From JBOGIF01 sp050742415 (GTDB lineage Bacteria; Actinomycetota; Acidimicrobiia; Acidimicrobiales; AC-14): 40,447 nt of DNA. The stretch covers positions 1-40,447 of the forward strand of contig JBOGIF010000018.1 of NCBI GenBank assembly GCA_050742415.1. Direction: 5' to 3'. The translations under genes were made by a program, and so were the position numbers. The first letter of the stretch is position 1. Each line of letters starts with the position of its first letter. A model generated the notes under the pieces. It saw only the letters and a list, made by a program, of their open reading frames with translations, was not told the DNA's origin and ran no database searches. Of this stretch, positions 1-9,288 are shown one piece after another.

Positions 1-166
1 GATCACGGGCGGCATTGGGCTTGGGTGTTGCGGGAGCGGTCGCGGCGGTGGCTGCGCGCAGGGGTGTCGTTGTCGCCGAAATCACCGTGACCAGCGTGAA
101 CAGACCGGCTGCCATGCGATGGGGCGTGATCCTGTAACGGCGTCTGCTCGTTTGGTTGGTCGCCAT
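1..166 (-). CDS. Secreted protein, N-terminal part only (runs off left edge)
   Basis: The minus strand from an ATG at 166 stays open to the window edge (55 codons). It reads as an export signal: a basic start (TSRRRYRITPHR), a hydrophobic stretch (MAAGLFTLVTVISA), then an Ala/Thr/Pro-rich segment with likely cleavage around LRAATA. An AGAGGG ribosome-binding site lies at 175-180 with an 8-nt spacer, which supports this start. The mature domain is outside the window, so the function cannot be assigned. It is divergent from the genes to its right. Confidence 0.6.
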   Translation of the reverse strand, partial: MATNQTSRRRYRITPHRMAAGLFTLVTVISATTTPLRAATAATAPATPKPNAARD

Positions 167-319
167 CTCGTGAACCCTCTTCCGCCGGGTGGTGATCGAC
201 ATCGCCCGCGCGATCCCTTTGGTCTTCTATCGACAGCTGGGACCCGACCTTGAGTGGCATGGCATCGATCGACGGGATGCTGATGGCCGGTTCACGAGCG
301 TTCCCAAGTCAGTCCGCCT

Positions 320-628
320 TCACAGCGACAGGCCGTGTTCGAGGTCCGGCTGCCCGATGACGTGGACCGGCACCCTTCCCAGGCTGCGGTTCAGCTCCTC
401 GCACGCCTTGAGCACCCCGCGATGATTGTCGGCGCAGGGGCTGATGTCGTTCCATCGGGGGCTTGTGCCCAGGAACCGGCCGGCATCGCCGCCGAAGGCC
501 ACCCTGTGCTGGTCGATGCGAGCCGCCAGCGTTACACGCCCGAGGATACCGGCATCGCCGGGCCCCAATCGGCAAAAGTTGCGAATGCTGCGACCTGGTG
601 TCGCGCCCGACGAGCTCGTCGTCGTCAT
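320..628 (-). CDS. Hypothetical small protein
   Basis: I do not recognise this ORF (about 102 residues, beginning MTTTSSSG and ending in GQPDLEHGLSL). The case for coding is compositional: over its last 60 codons the third positions are almost all G or C in this frame, for example GTG CTC AAG GCG TGC GAG GAG CTG. The start at 628 has an AGGTG motif about 8 nt upstream; an in-frame ATG at 760 would give a longer form that slightly overlaps the GNAT gene. The opposite-strand frame running from 335 into the GNAT gene is open too but lacks the same character. It could be a genuine orphan gene or a decayed fragment. Apart from this ORF, I see nothing definite between 167 and 742. Confidence 0.33.
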   Translation of the reverse strand: MTTTSSSGATPGRSIRNFCRLGPGDAGILGRVTLAARIDQHRVAFGGDAGRFLGTSPRWNDISPCADNHRGVLKACEELNRSLGRVPVHVIGQPDLEHGLSL

Positions 629-745
629 CCGCGCCACACCTGCCAGCGAACGCGAGACGATCGAGGACCTGGCTACCGATTCCTTGGCATCCGGGAGGAC
701 ATACGCAATCGAACCGAGCCCAGGCCGAAAATCCGACCGGGCGTG

Positions 746-1621
746 ATGGCTGGCCGGCATCCTTTTGAGATAACCGGAGCCAGTATCCAGGAGTTCCAGG
801 ATCCCAGCGAAGTCCTCGAACTTGCGGGCGACTTCCTGGCGTCGCGGCCGGTGGAGCACAACCTGGTGCTGACGCTCCTCCACGAGCGAGCGGCTCACCC
901 CGAGCCCGGACGCTATTGGGTGGTCTTTGAGGGCGGGCACGTCGCTGGCGTGGTCTTCCAGTCGCCGCTCGACTTCATCGCGGCTATCACGCCCATGGCG
1001 CCCTCGGCGGCGGCCTTCGCCGCAGACGCCATCGCCCGATCCGGCTCGGTGCTCCCCGGGGCCAGCGGTGAGGCGGGGACCGCGGCCCGGTTCGCCGGCC
1101 AATGGGCCGAGTCGACCGGCTGCGCGGCCGTACCGACGTTCGGCCAGCGGTTGTACCGCTTCGGGCCGCCGGGTCCCCTTCCCGACGTGCCCGGCTCCCT
1201 CAGGCCGGCCCAGGCCCGCGACCGGGACGCGCTGGTCGCGTGGATGGCGTGCTTCAGGGAGGAGGTAGGCCCGACCGGTCCCGCACGCGACCCCGGCGCG
1301 CTGGTCGACAGGCGCATGGCCGCGGGCCAGCTCTGGGTGTGGGACGTCGACCGGAGGCCGACGTCGCTCGCCGTGCTCTCGAGCACCGCGGCCGGCGTGG
1401 CCCGCATCGGCCCCGTCTTCACTCCGCCCGACCTGCGGCGGCGCGGTTATGCCGGCGCCTGCGTCGCCGGGGTCTCCCGCCTGGTGGTGGAACAGGGCGG
1501 CAGTCCGATCCTCTACACCGATCTGGCCAACCCCACGTCGAACTCCCTCTACCGCCGACTGGGCTACGAGGCCGTGATCGAGTGCATCGCGTACGACTTC
1601 AGGCCCCGCCCCCGGCTGTAG
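746..1621 (+). CDS. GNAT-family N-acetyltransferase
   Basis: A 291-residue protein with two halves. The N-terminal half (about 1-145) is a poorly conserved GNAT-like region. The C-terminal half is a clear GNAT fold: the acetyl-CoA pyrophosphate-binding segment is RRRGYAGA (R/Q-x-x-G-x-A type), preceded by the beta strand GVARIGPVFTPPDLR and followed by LYTDLANPTSNSLYRRLGYE, the usual C-terminal GNAT signature. The substrate cannot be told from sequence. The start is taken at ATG 746, with GTG 743 just before it; the open frame continues upstream to 335 but that part does not look like protein. Only 8 nt separate its stop from guaA, and its TAG stop forms the first bases of a possible guaA -10 box. 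Confidence 0.8.
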   Translation: MAGRHPFEITGASIQEFQDPSEVLELAGDFLASRPVEHNLVLTLLHERAAHPEPGRYWVVFEGGHVAGVVFQSPLDFIAAITPMAPSAAAFAADAIARSGSVLPGASGEAGTAARFAGQWAESTGCAAVPTFGQRLYRFGPPGPLPDVPGSLRPAQARDRDALVAWMACFREEVGPTGPARDPGALVDRRMAAGQLWVWDVDRRPTSLAVLSSTAAGVARIGPVFTPPDLRRRGYAGACVAGVSRLVVEQGGSPILYTDLANPTSNSLYRRLGYEAVIECIAYDFRPRPRL

Positions 1622-1624
1622 GCT
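1619..1624 (+). promoter_or_regulatory. Possible -10 box for guaA (TAGGCT)
   Basis: TAGGCT lies 5 nt before the guaA ATG and overlaps the stop codon of the GNAT gene. It resembles the TAnnnT -10 element of actinobacterial leaderless promoters, where transcription begins at or next to the start codon. There is no good Shine-Dalgarno sequence before guaA. No clear -35 is visible, so this is tentative. Confidence 0.35.
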
Positions 1625-1629
1625 GGGTT

Positions 1630-3179
<1,550 letters not shown>

Positions 3180-3189
<10 letters not shown>

Positions 3190-6100
3190 GCGCCCCGCCC
3201 GAGCCCCTGGCCGGCCTCAACCCCGCCCAGCACGAGGCCGTCACCCACCCGGGCGGGCCGCTGCTGATCGTGGCCGGGGCCGGTTCGGGCAAGACTCGGG
3301 TGCTCACCCACCGGGTGGCCCACCTGGTCCGCGAGCTCGGGGTTTCGCCCTTCGAGATCCTCGCCATCACCTTCACCAACAAGGCGGCCGACGAGATGAA
3401 GTCGCGGGTCTCCGCCCTGGTCGGGCCGGTGGCGCGCAAGATGTGGGTGTCCACGTTCCACTCGGCGTGCGTCCGCATCCTGCGGTCCAACGCCGCCGTG
3501 CTGGGCTACTCGTCGTCGTTCACGATCTACGACCAGGCCGACGCCCAGCGCCTCACTGCCTACGTGCTGCGCGACCTCGACATCGACCCGAAGCGCTTCC
3601 CACCCCGGAGCGTCCACGCCGCGGTGAGCGCGGCCAAGAACGACCTGGTGGGGGTGGAGGCCTACGCCGACCGGGCGCGTGGGCCCTACGAGCGGCGGAT
3701 CGCCGAGGTCTACCGGGAGTACCAGCGTCGCCTGAAGGACGCCAACGCCATGGACTTCGACGACCTGCTGACCCTGACGGTGGAGCTGTTCAAGGTGGCG
3801 CCCGACGTCCTCGCTACCTATCAGGAGCGGTTCCGGCACATCCTGGTGGACGAGTTCCAGGACACCAACCGCGCCCAGAACGAGCTGGTGGTGGCCCTCG
3901 CCCGCGGCCACCGCAACATCTGCGTGGTCGGCGACAGCGACCAGTGTCTTCCCTCGGGAACGCAGGTCGCCACGCCCCTAGGGCCCCGGCCGATCGAACA
4001 GGTGCGCGAGGGCGACGAGGTCCTGGGAACGGGAGCGACCGGCAGGTTGGTACCGAGCCGGGTCACGGGTGTGAAGCGCGGCCGGTACGGCGGCCGGGTG
4101 TACAAGGTCAGCGCCGGGGGCCGTGTGCTCGTCGGGACGCCGCACCACGTGGTGCTGGCCGACCCGGACGTGGAGGCCGGCAACTTCGTCGTCTATCTGA
4201 TGGAGCGCACCGGGTTCGGGTTCCGGATCGGCCTCGCCAAGAGCCCACGCCCGAGCCGCGCCGGTGAGCTGCATGCCGACAAGATGTGGATCCTCCGGCT
4301 CTGTGGGACCAGGGCCGAAGCCGCCTTCTGGGAGACGTACTACGCCGCCCGGTACGGGCTGCCGACGCTTGTGTTCCATGGGCTCGGGCGCAAGCTGGTC
4401 ATGGACCAGAGCTGGATCGACAGGGTCTTCCTCGACCTCGATACGACCGGGGCGGCCAAGCAGCTCATGGAGGACCTCGATCTTCACCCGGAGTTCCCGC
4501 ATTACCGACCCCAGAACGGCTCGCGCCGCCAGAGCGTCAACCTCACCATGTTCTCGGACCACCGAGGCCTGGATCCGATCGGCTACCACCGGGTCCAATG
4601 GTGCTCCAGCCGGCCCGAGATAGCGGAGCGTCTGGCCGCCGCCGGGTTCGTCGTCCGACCCGGACGATCGGGGAGCGTCCGGGTCGAGATCTCGAGGAAG
4701 AGCTATCCCGAAGCCCTTGCCATGGCGAGGAGCATCGCGGCCAGCGGGGGGATGGAGATCCAGAGGAGGGCTCAGGTCGACGGTCGGATCTATGCGTTCA
4801 TGCCGCTGTCACACCTGCGGGAGGGCATGCGCGTCCTGGTGGGCCAGGGCGAACGGCTCGAAGAGGCCCGGGTGGATTCGATCGACACTGAGGAGTACGA
4901 CGGCGAGGTGTTCGACCTGGAGGTCACTCCGGCGCACACGTACATGGGAAACGGCATCCTGGTGCACAACTCCGTGTACCGGTTCCGGGGTGCCGACATC
5001 CGCAACATCCTCGACTTCGAGAAGGCGTTCCCCGACGCCACGCTGATCGTCCTGGAGCAGAACTACCGCTCGACCCAGACCATCCTCGACGCTGCCAACG
5101 CCGTCATCGCCAACAACCTCGCCCGCCGGCCCAAAGCGCTGTGGACCGAGCACTCCGGCGGCGACCTGATCGAGCGATACCACGCCGAGGACGAGGGCGA
5201 CGAGGCGGCGTGGGTGGCCGGCCAGATGACCTGCCTCCACGAGACCGACGGCTGGTGCTGGGACGAGATGGCGGTGTTCTACCGGACCAACGCTCAGAGC
5301 CGGGTGCTCGAGGAGCACCTGGTGAGGCGCAAGATCCCCTACAAGGTCATCGGGGGAACCCGCTTCTACGAGCGGCGGGAGGTGAAGGACGCTCTGGCCT
5401 ACCTGCGAGTCCTGGCCAACCCGGCCGACGAGGTCTCGCTGCGGCGGATCGTGAACGTCCCGCGTCGCGGCGTGGGCGACACGAGCATCGCCCGGCTGGA
5501 CGCGTGGGCGGTTGCCAACGGCCGGTCCTTCGCCGACGCCCTGGCCAAGGCCGAGGAGGCCGGTGTCGGAGGCCGGGCCCTCACCGGCGTTCGTCAGCTC
5601 GTGGGCCTCCTCGACCGGCTCCGCTCGAACACCCTCGGCCCGGCCGAAGCCCTCGAGTCGGTCCTGGAGTCCACCGGCTACGTGGCCGAGCTGAGCGAGG
5701 ACCGCTCGATCGAGGCCCAGGGCCGGCTCGAGAACCTGGCCGAGCTCGTCGGCGTGGCCAAGGCGTTCGAGGAGAGCGCGGCCGAGGAGGGCGCGCCGGC
5801 CGGTGTCGGGGACTTCCTGGAGAGCGTGAGCCTGGTCGCGGACTCCGACGACCTGGACGCCGACGCGTCTGCGGTCGTGCTGATGACCCTGCACACGGCC
5901 AAAGGGCTGGAGTTCCCGGGCGTGTTCATGATCGGGCTGGAGGACGGCGTCTTCCCCCACGTCCGCTCGTTGGCCGAGCCCGACGAGCTGGAGGAGGAAC
6001 GGCGGCTCTGCTACGTGGGGATCACCAGGGCCCGGCGCCGCCTCTTCCTGTCGCACGCCTGGAGCCGCCAGCTCTTCGGTACCACCAACTACAACCCTCC

Positions 6101-6455
6101 CAGCCGGTTCCTCAAGGAGATCCCCGAGGCGCTGGTGAGCATGGCGGCCGGGAGCCGGCGGCGGTTGACGTCGGGCCGGGAGCGGATCGTGGAGTCGGCG
6201 CTGCGAGCGTCGTCGTTCTCGGGCGGGTCGGGCTGGTCGGGTGGGGACTCGCCGCGCCCGACCCGTCCCCGCACGACGGGCGCCGACCAACTCGGCATCA
6301 GGGTGGGCGACGACGTCTTCCACCGGAAGTGGGGGGAGGGCGTGGTGCTGGAGATGATCGGTGCCGACGACAAGGCCGAGGCCGTGGTGCGGTTCCCCGA
6401 CGTAGGCGAGAAGCGGCTGTTGCTGTCCTGGTCGCCCCTCAAGAAGCTGGGCTGA
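3180..6455 (+). CDS. pcrA: ATP-dependent DNA helicase PcrA/UvrD, interrupted by an intein
   Basis: A superfamily 1A 3'-5' helicase for nucleotide excision repair and clearing of protein-DNA blocks. The ORF encodes 1091 residues; without the intein (256-597) the host protein is 749 residues, normal for PcrA. Motifs in order: Q-motif region GLNPAQHEAV, Walker A GAGSGKT (33-39), motif Ia FTNKAADEM, Walker B DEFQDTN (from 224), motif III VVGDSDQ split from SVYRFRGADI by the intein, then QNYRST, TLHTAKGLEFPGVF and VGITRARRRL. The C-terminal VFHRKWGEGVV segment is the Tudor-like tail that in PcrA/UvrD contacts RNA polymerase. ATG 3180 overlaps the end of guaA; homology starts here. A hairpin at 6546-6568 may end the transcript. 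Confidence 0.96.
3945..4970 (+). mobile_element. Intein within PcrA motif III
   Basis: A 342-residue in-frame insertion between Gln255 and Ser598 of the precursor, exactly inside helicase motif III (GDSDQ | SVYRFRG). All splicing elements are visible: Cys1 in block A (CLPSGTQVATPLG), block B GTPHH at intein residues 64-68 with the TxxH pair, block F (VFDLEVTPAHTY, from 322) and block G NGILVHN, with penultimate His341, terminal Asn342 and Ser as the +1 extein residue. This predicts a working class 1 splicing reaction. The middle (about 80-300) has no LAGLIDADG motif. It contains VVYLM (82-86), FRIG (93-96) and a Glu-rich helix AEAAFWETYY (from 124), faintly like a GIY-YIG nuclease core. That nuclease assignment is inference. 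Confidence 0.93.
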
Positions 6456-6545
6456 GCCGCCGGCGCATCGACCGGTACCTTCCGTCGCAGGTGCCGAGGA
6501 TGCGGTCCGTCGCCTCCCCATTCGGCCACAATTCCGATCGGCGGG

Positions 6546-6568
6546 AAAGAGGGCTGGCCCCCCTCTTT
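6546..6568 (+). terminator. Hairpin after pcrA, possible terminator
   Basis: AAAGAGGG and CCCTCTTT form a perfect 8-bp stem around a 7-nt loop, about 90 nt beyond the pcrA stop. The descending arm ends in only three T residues, so intrinsic termination would be weak. It also sits close to the next gene's start and could act as a leader structure. Confidence 0.45.
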
Positions 6569-6570
6569 GA

Positions 6571-6592
6571 CTGGTCGTGGTACCACCACCAG
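6571..6592 (+). promoter_or_regulatory. 22-bp palindrome, candidate operator of the response regulator gene
   Basis: The 22 bases read the same on both strands at 20 of 22 positions. The core GTGGTACCAC (6577-6586) is a perfect palindrome and the outer arms are CTGGT and ACCAG; only bases 6 and 17 break the symmetry. TTGACT at 6567-6572 could be a -35 element. The site lies at the extreme 5' end of the response-regulator reading frame, suggesting an operator (possibly autoregulatory) and a start at GTG 6604 rather than 6577. Confidence 0.45.
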
Positions 6593-7308
6593 AGTGGGCG
6601 CTGGTGGCAGCGACGGAGCGGGGCGCCGGCCGGGCGGGAGAGACGCTTCGCGTTGTCATTGCCGACGACGAATACCTGGTGCGCGAAGGCGCCCGCAGCG
6701 TGCTGTCAGCCGTTCCGGGCATCGACGTGGTCGGCGTGGCTGCCGACCCGGTGGAGTTAACCGCAGTGATCGAGGCCTGCTCGCCCGACGTCGTCGTCCT
6801 CGACGTGAAGATGCCGCCCACCCACCGGGCGGAGGGCATCGAGGCGGCCCGGGCCCTCCGGGAGAACAACCCCGGGATCGGGGTGGTCATCCTCTCCCAG
6901 TACGCCGACCCCGAGTACGCCCTCGAGCTGTTGCGCGACGGCTCGAAGGGCCGGGCGTACCTGCTCAAGGAGCGGCTGGGCCGCCCGGCGCAACTGGCCG
7001 AGGCCATCCGGGAGGTGGCCAACGGAGGGTCGATCCTGGACCCGAAGGTCGTCGACGCGCTGATGGAAGCCCAGCGTCGCCGGAGCCGGTCGCGGGTCCA
7101 CGGCCTCACCGAGCGCGAGCACGAGGTGCTCACGCTGATGGCCAGCGGGAGGACGAACGCCGGCATCGCCCAGAGCCTGTTCCTCAGCGAGCGGGCGGTG
7201 GAGAAGCACATCAACGCCATCTTCCGGAAGCTCGGCCTGAGCGAGGAGCTCGATATCAACCACCGAGTGGCCGCCGTCCTCTTCTTCCTCCAGCGCAGTG
7301 TCGAGTAG
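6577..7308 (+). CDS. NarL/FixJ-family response regulator
   Basis: A two-component response regulator: an N-terminal receiver domain followed by a LuxR-type helix-turn-helix. Counting from GTG 6577, the acidic pair is Asp30/Asp31 (VVIADDEYLV), the phosphoacceptor is Asp76 (VVVLDVKMPP), the switch Ser is in VVILSQYA and the conserved Lys is 131 (YLLKE). The output domain is HGLTEREHEVLTLMASG followed by the recognition helix region SERAVEKHINAIFRKLGL. GTG 6604 is an alternative start and would place the 22-bp palindrome outside the coding region. No kinase gene is adjacent; the HisKA_3 kinase at 15519-17249 is of the class that pairs with NarL regulators and is the only candidate partner in the window. 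The gene is convergent with the lipoprotein gene that follows. Confidence 0.9.
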   Translation: MVPPPEWALVAATERGAGRAGETLRVVIADDEYLVREGARSVLSAVPGIDVVGVAADPVELTAVIEACSPDVVVLDVKMPPTHRAEGIEAARALRENNPGIGVVILSQYADPEYALELLRDGSKGRAYLLKERLGRPAQLAEAIREVANGGSILDPKVVDALMEAQRRRSRSRVHGLTEREHEVLTLMASGRTNAGIAQSLFLSERAVEKHINAIFRKLGLSEELDINHRVAAVLFFLQRSVE

Positions 7309-7331
7309 TCGCGGGGCGAGCAAACGACCCG

Positions 7332-8741
7332 TCAGGCGGCGAGGCGGTCGTACTGCTGCTTTGCCAATTGCATGGCGAGCTCGGGGGTGGCGGCGTCGGG
7401 GCCGTGAACGACGACCTGGGCCGTGTAGGCGCCCCGGGAGAGCAGCACGATCGCCGCCGGGCCCTCGCTCGTCGAGGTCGACAGGCCCCGCGCCCCGGAG
7501 ACCTCCGGGACCAGGAAGGGGTTGGTCGGACCGGCCGACGGATCGGTGGCCCCGTCGACCCAGCGCTTCAGGTAGCCGGTAGCGGCTGTCTCGTCGCGGA
7601 ACTGGTAGACGAAGTCGACGATGGCCCCGCCCTTCGGGTCGGCCCAGTAGCGCTGGTACCCGGCCACGAACCCGGCGGCGGTGAGCGCCGTCCGGGCGTC
7701 GGGCTCGAGCTCGTCGCGGACGGCCTTGTCCAGGTCGGAGGGCCCGGTGTCGGCGACGTCGTCGGGCTGCTGCACGTAGGCCGGGGGCACCGACTGGAGG
7801 AGGCGGCTTTGTAGGGCGTCGGTGGCGGGCGAAGCGGTCCCCGACCCGCTACCCGGAGCCGCGGCGGCCCCCTGGCTTCCCGACAGGAACTGCTTGGCGT
7901 CGGCGACCTCCTCGGGAGGTGGGAGGGTGATCGACACCGGCTGGCCGAAGTCGTACAGCTCGACGCTCACGTTGACTTTCTGCGGCAGTAAGGACGAAGG
8001 CAGGTTCGGGATGGCCTCGACCCGTGAGTAGTCGATGGTGTGAACCATGCGCCGGACCCGCCCGTCGCGGTCGAGCCAGGCCTCGACCGGCACCGATTTG
8101 ATCCCGAACCGGTCGGATACCTGGCGGATGGCGGCGCGCTGGACTGCGGGCGCCTGGTCCGCGGCCTTGGCCATGTCGACCACGGCGCGGTAGTGCGTGG
8201 TGGGTTCCCCTCGGACGCGCGCCGGGCCGACAGTCGTGACCTTGCCCGAGGCGCCGAGGAGGTACTGGAGCCCGGCCGCCGGGTCGTTCGACTGGCCCTG
8301 GAAGAGGACGTCCAGCCCGGAGATACCGGCCGAGCTGGCCAGCATGCCGAGGTCGAGCCTCACCCACGGCTTGCCCCCGGTGAGCGAGCCGAGTTGGGGC
8401 ACGTGCTGGTAGATGGTCGGCCCGTCGAGGACCGACCGCACGGGCTGGCCCGCCAGCGTGAAGGTGATGTCGGCGCGGTGACCGTGGAAGTCGAGCGTGC
8501 CCTCGCCCTTGACCTCGGCCGGGAGGCCTTCCTGGCCGGCCCGGGGCGTGAGGGCGATCTGCTGGGAGACCCTGGCGCTCTTGGCGGCTGTGGTCCTCGC
8601 GGGGGCGGCGGCGACCACGGCAAGGGCGCCCGACGTCGACCCGCAGGCGGCCAAGAGCGCGAGGACCAGGAACCCACGGCCGATCACCCGTCGCACGGCT
8701 CTCCCGTTCCCAGAAGGGCTCAACGTAGCGGGATCGGCCAT
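7332..8741 (-). CDS. LppX/LprAFG-like lipoprotein with a C-terminal extension
   Basis: A 469-residue exported lipoprotein. A basic, hydrophobic leader ends in the lipobox LLAAC with Cys33 as the lipidation site. Residues about 45-260 look like the LppX/LprG fold, known in actinobacteria as a hydrophobic pocket that carries lipids: GEGTLDFHGHRADITFTLAG, a YRAVVDM strand, the segment VEAWLDRDGRVRRM and a closing VELYDFGQPVSI strand. A Ser/Gly/Ala-rich linker (about 290-305) leads to a second domain of about 150 residues (FVYQFRDETAATGYLKRW) absent from LprG itself. Lipid transport or envelope binding is therefore inference. Homology begins at the leader, which supports ATG 8741. It is divergent from the FTR1 operon. 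Confidence 0.72.
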   Translation of the reverse strand: MADPATLSPSGNGRAVRRVIGRGFLVLALLAACGSTSGALAVVAAAPARTTAAKSARVSQQIALTPRAGQEGLPAEVKGEGTLDFHGHRADITFTLAGQPVRSVLDGPTIYQHVPQLGSLTGGKPWVRLDLGMLASSAGISGLDVLFQGQSNDPAAGLQYLLGASGKVTTVGPARVRGEPTTHYRAVVDMAKAADQAPAVQRAAIRQVSDRFGIKSVPVEAWLDRDGRVRRMVHTIDYSRVEAIPNLPSSLLPQKVNVSVELYDFGQPVSITLPPPEEVADAKQFLSGSQGAAAAPGSGSGTASPATDALQSRLLQSVPPAYVQQPDDVADTGPSDLDKAVRDELEPDARTALTAAGFVAGYQRYWADPKGGAIVDFVYQFRDETAATGYLKRWVDGATDPSAGPTNPFLVPEVSGARGLSTSTSEGPAAIVLLSRGAYTAQVVVHGPDAATPELAMQLAKQQYDRLAA

Positions 8742-8799
8742 TACATCGCCGGCAGCTCCCGTCGAGCCTCCTGAGAAACAACTGTTGGATTCGGTGGGC

Positions 8800-8830
8800 T
8801 TGACATCAGGAGTTAGGCTCCCCTAAGAAT
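8800..8830 (+). promoter_or_regulatory. Sigma70-type promoter of the FTR1 operon
   Basis: TTGACA (8800-8805) matches the -35 consensus exactly. After 18-19 nt comes TAAGAA/AAGAAT (8824-8830) as a fair -10. A strong AGGAGG (8856-8861) precedes GTG 8866. The iron-box-like palindrome at 8813-8826 sits in the promoter spacer and touches the -10. Confidence 0.6.
8808..8826 (+). promoter_or_regulatory. Candidate DtxR/IdeR iron box
   Basis: TTAGGCTCCCCTAA (8813-8826) has perfect complementary arms TTAGG and CCTAA around CTCC. The right 14 bases of the DtxR/IdeR consensus are TTAGG-CTAA-CCTAA, so only two bases differ; over the full 19-bp consensus I count 13 matches, the left five bases being poor. 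Its position inside the promoter of an iron permease operon fits repression by an iron-loaded DtxR-family protein. No such regulator is encoded in this window. Confidence 0.6.
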
Positions 8831-8865
8831 AGTCGACAACTCGGCGTCGAGAATTAGGAGGCAGT

Positions 8866-9288
8866 GTGCAGGCTCGTCTGGGTGGTTCGGTGCGCAAGAT
8901 CGGGCTGATGGTGGCACTCGTGGTTCTCAGCGGTGCCTGCTCCGACAGCGCGGATGACACACCCGCCGTCGCTCCCGAGGAGAAGCGGGCACCGGCGGCC
9001 GAGGTGACCGCCGGCCTCCGGCGGATCGAGGCGATCGTCGCCGACGTGGCGGCCCAGGCCGGGACGGACAAGACGAAGGCCACCGAGCTCAGCGAGGGCA
9101 TCGAAGAGGAGTGGGAGCCCGTCGAGGGCACGGTGAAGGCCAACGACCAGGACACGTACATCTCCTTCGAAGACGACTTCGCCACCTTGGAGGGGGCGGC
9201 CAAGGCTGGCGACGCGGCCAAGGCCAAGACCGCGGCCGACCGCATCGCCGCCACCGTGCGCAGCTACACGGAGCGCTATCCGGGATGA
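8866..9288 (+). CDS. Small lipoprotein, probable periplasmic partner of the FTR1 permease
   Basis: A 140-residue predicted lipoprotein with a hydrophobic leader and a lipobox-like VVLSGAC (Cys25). The mature part is highly acidic and predicted helical. Its pattern EEEWEPVEGTV, then YISFEDDFATLEGA, repeats the E-x-x-E/FE spacing seen in the N-terminal periplasmic domain of the downstream FTR1 protein, which suggests both are related iron-binding helical modules. This is inference from pattern, not a family match. The GTG start is fixed by AGGAGG 4 nt upstream. Its stop overlaps the FTR1 start as ATGA, so the two are translationally coupled. Confidence 0.7.
   Translation: MQARLGGSVRKIGLMVALVVLSGACSDSADDTPAVAPEEKRAPAAEVTAGLRRIEAIVADVAAQAGTDKTKATELSEGIEEEWEPVEGTVKANDQDTYISFEDDFATLEGAAKAGDAAKAKTAADRIAATVRSYTERYPG

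Noticed and set aside
4809..7259. Minus-strand open frame of 816 codons opposite pcrA
   Set aside because: Composition is the mirror of the plus-strand coding frame, with no domain; it crosses two well-supported genes.
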